Shown one piece after another: positions 63,237-64,000 of a stretch of 64,000 nt of DNA (within the stretch, counting starts at the first letter, position 1; each line of letters begins with the position of its first letter). The translations under genes and the position numbers were made by a program. The DNA lies in contig NZ_QPJQ01000003.1 in the NCBI RefSeq assembly GCF_003337275.1, forward strand, positions 62,001 through 126,000, given 5' to 3'. Source of the stretch: Marinomonas foliarum (GTDB taxonomy: Bacteria > Pseudomonadota > Gammaproteobacteria > Pseudomonadales > Marinomonadaceae). Under the pieces are notes generated by a model. That model did no database searches, was not told the DNA's origin, and saw nothing but the letters and a program-made list of their open reading frames with translations.

Positions 63237-64000
63237 TTACTCAGACAGCTCGACACAGTTTCTTCCTCTGTCTTTCCCTCTGTAAAGTGCCTTATCGGCA
63301 CGTTTAATCATATTAAGTGCGTTATCATTTTGTTTGTGTCGTTCTGCAAGGCCAAGCGTAATGGTTAATGGAAGACTAAAGTCGCTGAACTTGTCTTGAG
63401 CTATGATTTTTCTCAAATTGTCCGCTATTTTGGCGGCCTCATTTTGTGAGGTATTCGGTAAAAGGATAATAAATTCCTCACCGCCAAATCGGGCGATTGT
63501 GTCTGTTTTTCTTATATTATTTGATAATACTGTTCCGACTTCTATTAAACAGATATCACCAATGTCATGCCCATACATATCATTTACTTTTTTGAATAAA
63601 TCAATATCAATCAGTATTAAGCTTAGCGGTGTAGAAGACATTTCTGCAGTTTCTAGTGCAAGGCTAAAGTTACGGTTTAAGCCTCGTCGATTAAGTAAGC
63701 CAGTTAGAGGATCATGGATATTCTCGTCTTTTAGCTGATCAGTAAATTCAGTGTGTTTTTTTAAGAAAAATAGGCCGAACACACCGCTGAATACAATGGA
63801 TATTGTTAGCCAAAAACCGCGAGCGATGGATTTTTCGTTTGAGTGTATTTCTCCTGTTAAGTCTGGAATTAGGCCATTGAAAATAGTGGTAATAATCACG
63901 CTTATGGATAAAAAAGCGGTGACAAGTAATGATTCTCGGAAACCACCAATCAGGGCTGCAAATATGGGATACAGGGGTAAAGCGACAGCAACATGGCTGT
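63237..64000 (-). CDS. Membrane GGDEF diguanylate cyclase (5' end cut by window)
   Basis: The reading frame runs from the stop at 63237 to the window edge without interruption, so the start is outside. The visible 254 residues begin with membrane helices (PLYPIFAALIGG..., then a second near FWLTISIVFSGVFGLFFL), which resemble a MASE-type membrane sensor. The GGDEF domain follows: DPLTGLLNRRGLNRNF, then GGEEF in RFGGEEFIILL, and LTITLGLAER. GGEEF is a catalytically competent form. A GTG at 63899 is internal. It synthesises c-di-GMP in response to an unknown signal. Confidence 0.9.
   Translation of the reverse strand, partial: SHVAVALPLYPIFAALIGGFRESLLVTAFLSISVIITTIFNGLIPDLTGEIHSNEKSIARGFWLTISIVFSGVFGLFFLKKHTEFTDQLKDENIHDPLTGLLNRRGLNRNFSLALETAEMSSTPLSLILIDIDLFKKVNDMYGHDIGDICLIEVGTVLSNNIRKTDTIARFGGEEFIILLPNTSQNEAAKIADNLRKIIAQDKFSDFSLPLTITLGLAERHKQNDNALNMIKRADKALYRGKDRGRNCVELSE

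Overview
The window looks like a chromosomal segment of a marine, halotolerant, motile gammaproteobacterium, most likely Marinomonas or a close relative in the Oceanospirillales. This is inferred from protein families and gene order, not from a database search. The evidence includes a complete ectoine cluster with a dedicated aspartokinase, a ProVWX betaine importer, PomAB-type stator genes beside xseB-ispA-dxs, a zapA-6S RNA-fau block, and a DUF3612-type regulator beside malate synthase G and long-form isocitrate lyase. Base composition is moderate and even. I see no prophage, insertion sequence, CRISPR array, tRNA or rRNA gene.

Layout. 0-3.5 kb: KDO supply operon kdsD-kdsA-kdsC-kdsB. 3.6-6.2 kb: two tandem paralogous TraF_2-like outer-membrane proteins. 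6.2-8.7 kb: fau, 6S RNA and zapA on the minus strand, then divergent prfB with its programmed +1 frameshift. 8.7-13.8 kb: lysS, hisC, a DUF523/cysteine-peptidase fusion, and an ECF sigma/anti-sigma pair. 13.9-17.1 kb: proXWV betaine ABC importer. 17.5-21 kb: a small secreted protein, a LysR regulator divergent from two YdcZ-type membrane proteins, a GNAT enzyme and YnfA. 21-26 kb: xseB-ispA-dxs and divergent pomAB. 26.1-32.6 kb: dapB, a MarR regulator, and a photolyase/DUF523-DUF1722/FAD-oxidoreductase operon divergent from a MerR regulator of LitR/CarH type. 32.6-38.7 kb: a sodium-dependent symporter and ectA-ectB-ectC-ask. 38.7-43.2 kb: a CHASE-GGDEF-EAL protein, HupE, a DksA-type zinc-finger protein and an unknown protein. 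43.2-50.7 kb: regulator/enzyme pairs, including SDR/LysR, AraC/MFS and TetR/quinone reductase, plus a divergent PRPP-synthetase-like protein. 50.8-56.4 kb: the glyoxylate shunt. 56.4-64 kb: hybrid histidine kinase, phytase-like lipoprotein, a double-Cache soluble sensor, MgtC, GNAT, and a GGDEF protein cut by the window end.

The main themes are osmoprotection (ectoine synthesis, betaine uptake), envelope biogenesis, acetate/C2 metabolism, light-linked DNA repair, and signalling through cyclic di-GMP and flagella. Several annotated starts here are moved from the longest possible start on ribosome-binding-site or promoter evidence. The 6S RNA and the frameshifted prfB are features that simple ORF calling misses or misreads.

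The most interesting items are: (1) the MerR/LitR-like regulator with an apparently degenerate B12 domain and an array of TTGTACAA-type boxes in front of the photolyase operon; (2) the fusion of a DUF523 (thiouracil-desulfurase-like) domain to a C39-like cysteine peptidase; (3) the soluble double-Cache protein with an MCP-tip-like segment but no output domain; and (4) the divergent 403-residue PRPP-synthetase-like protein.
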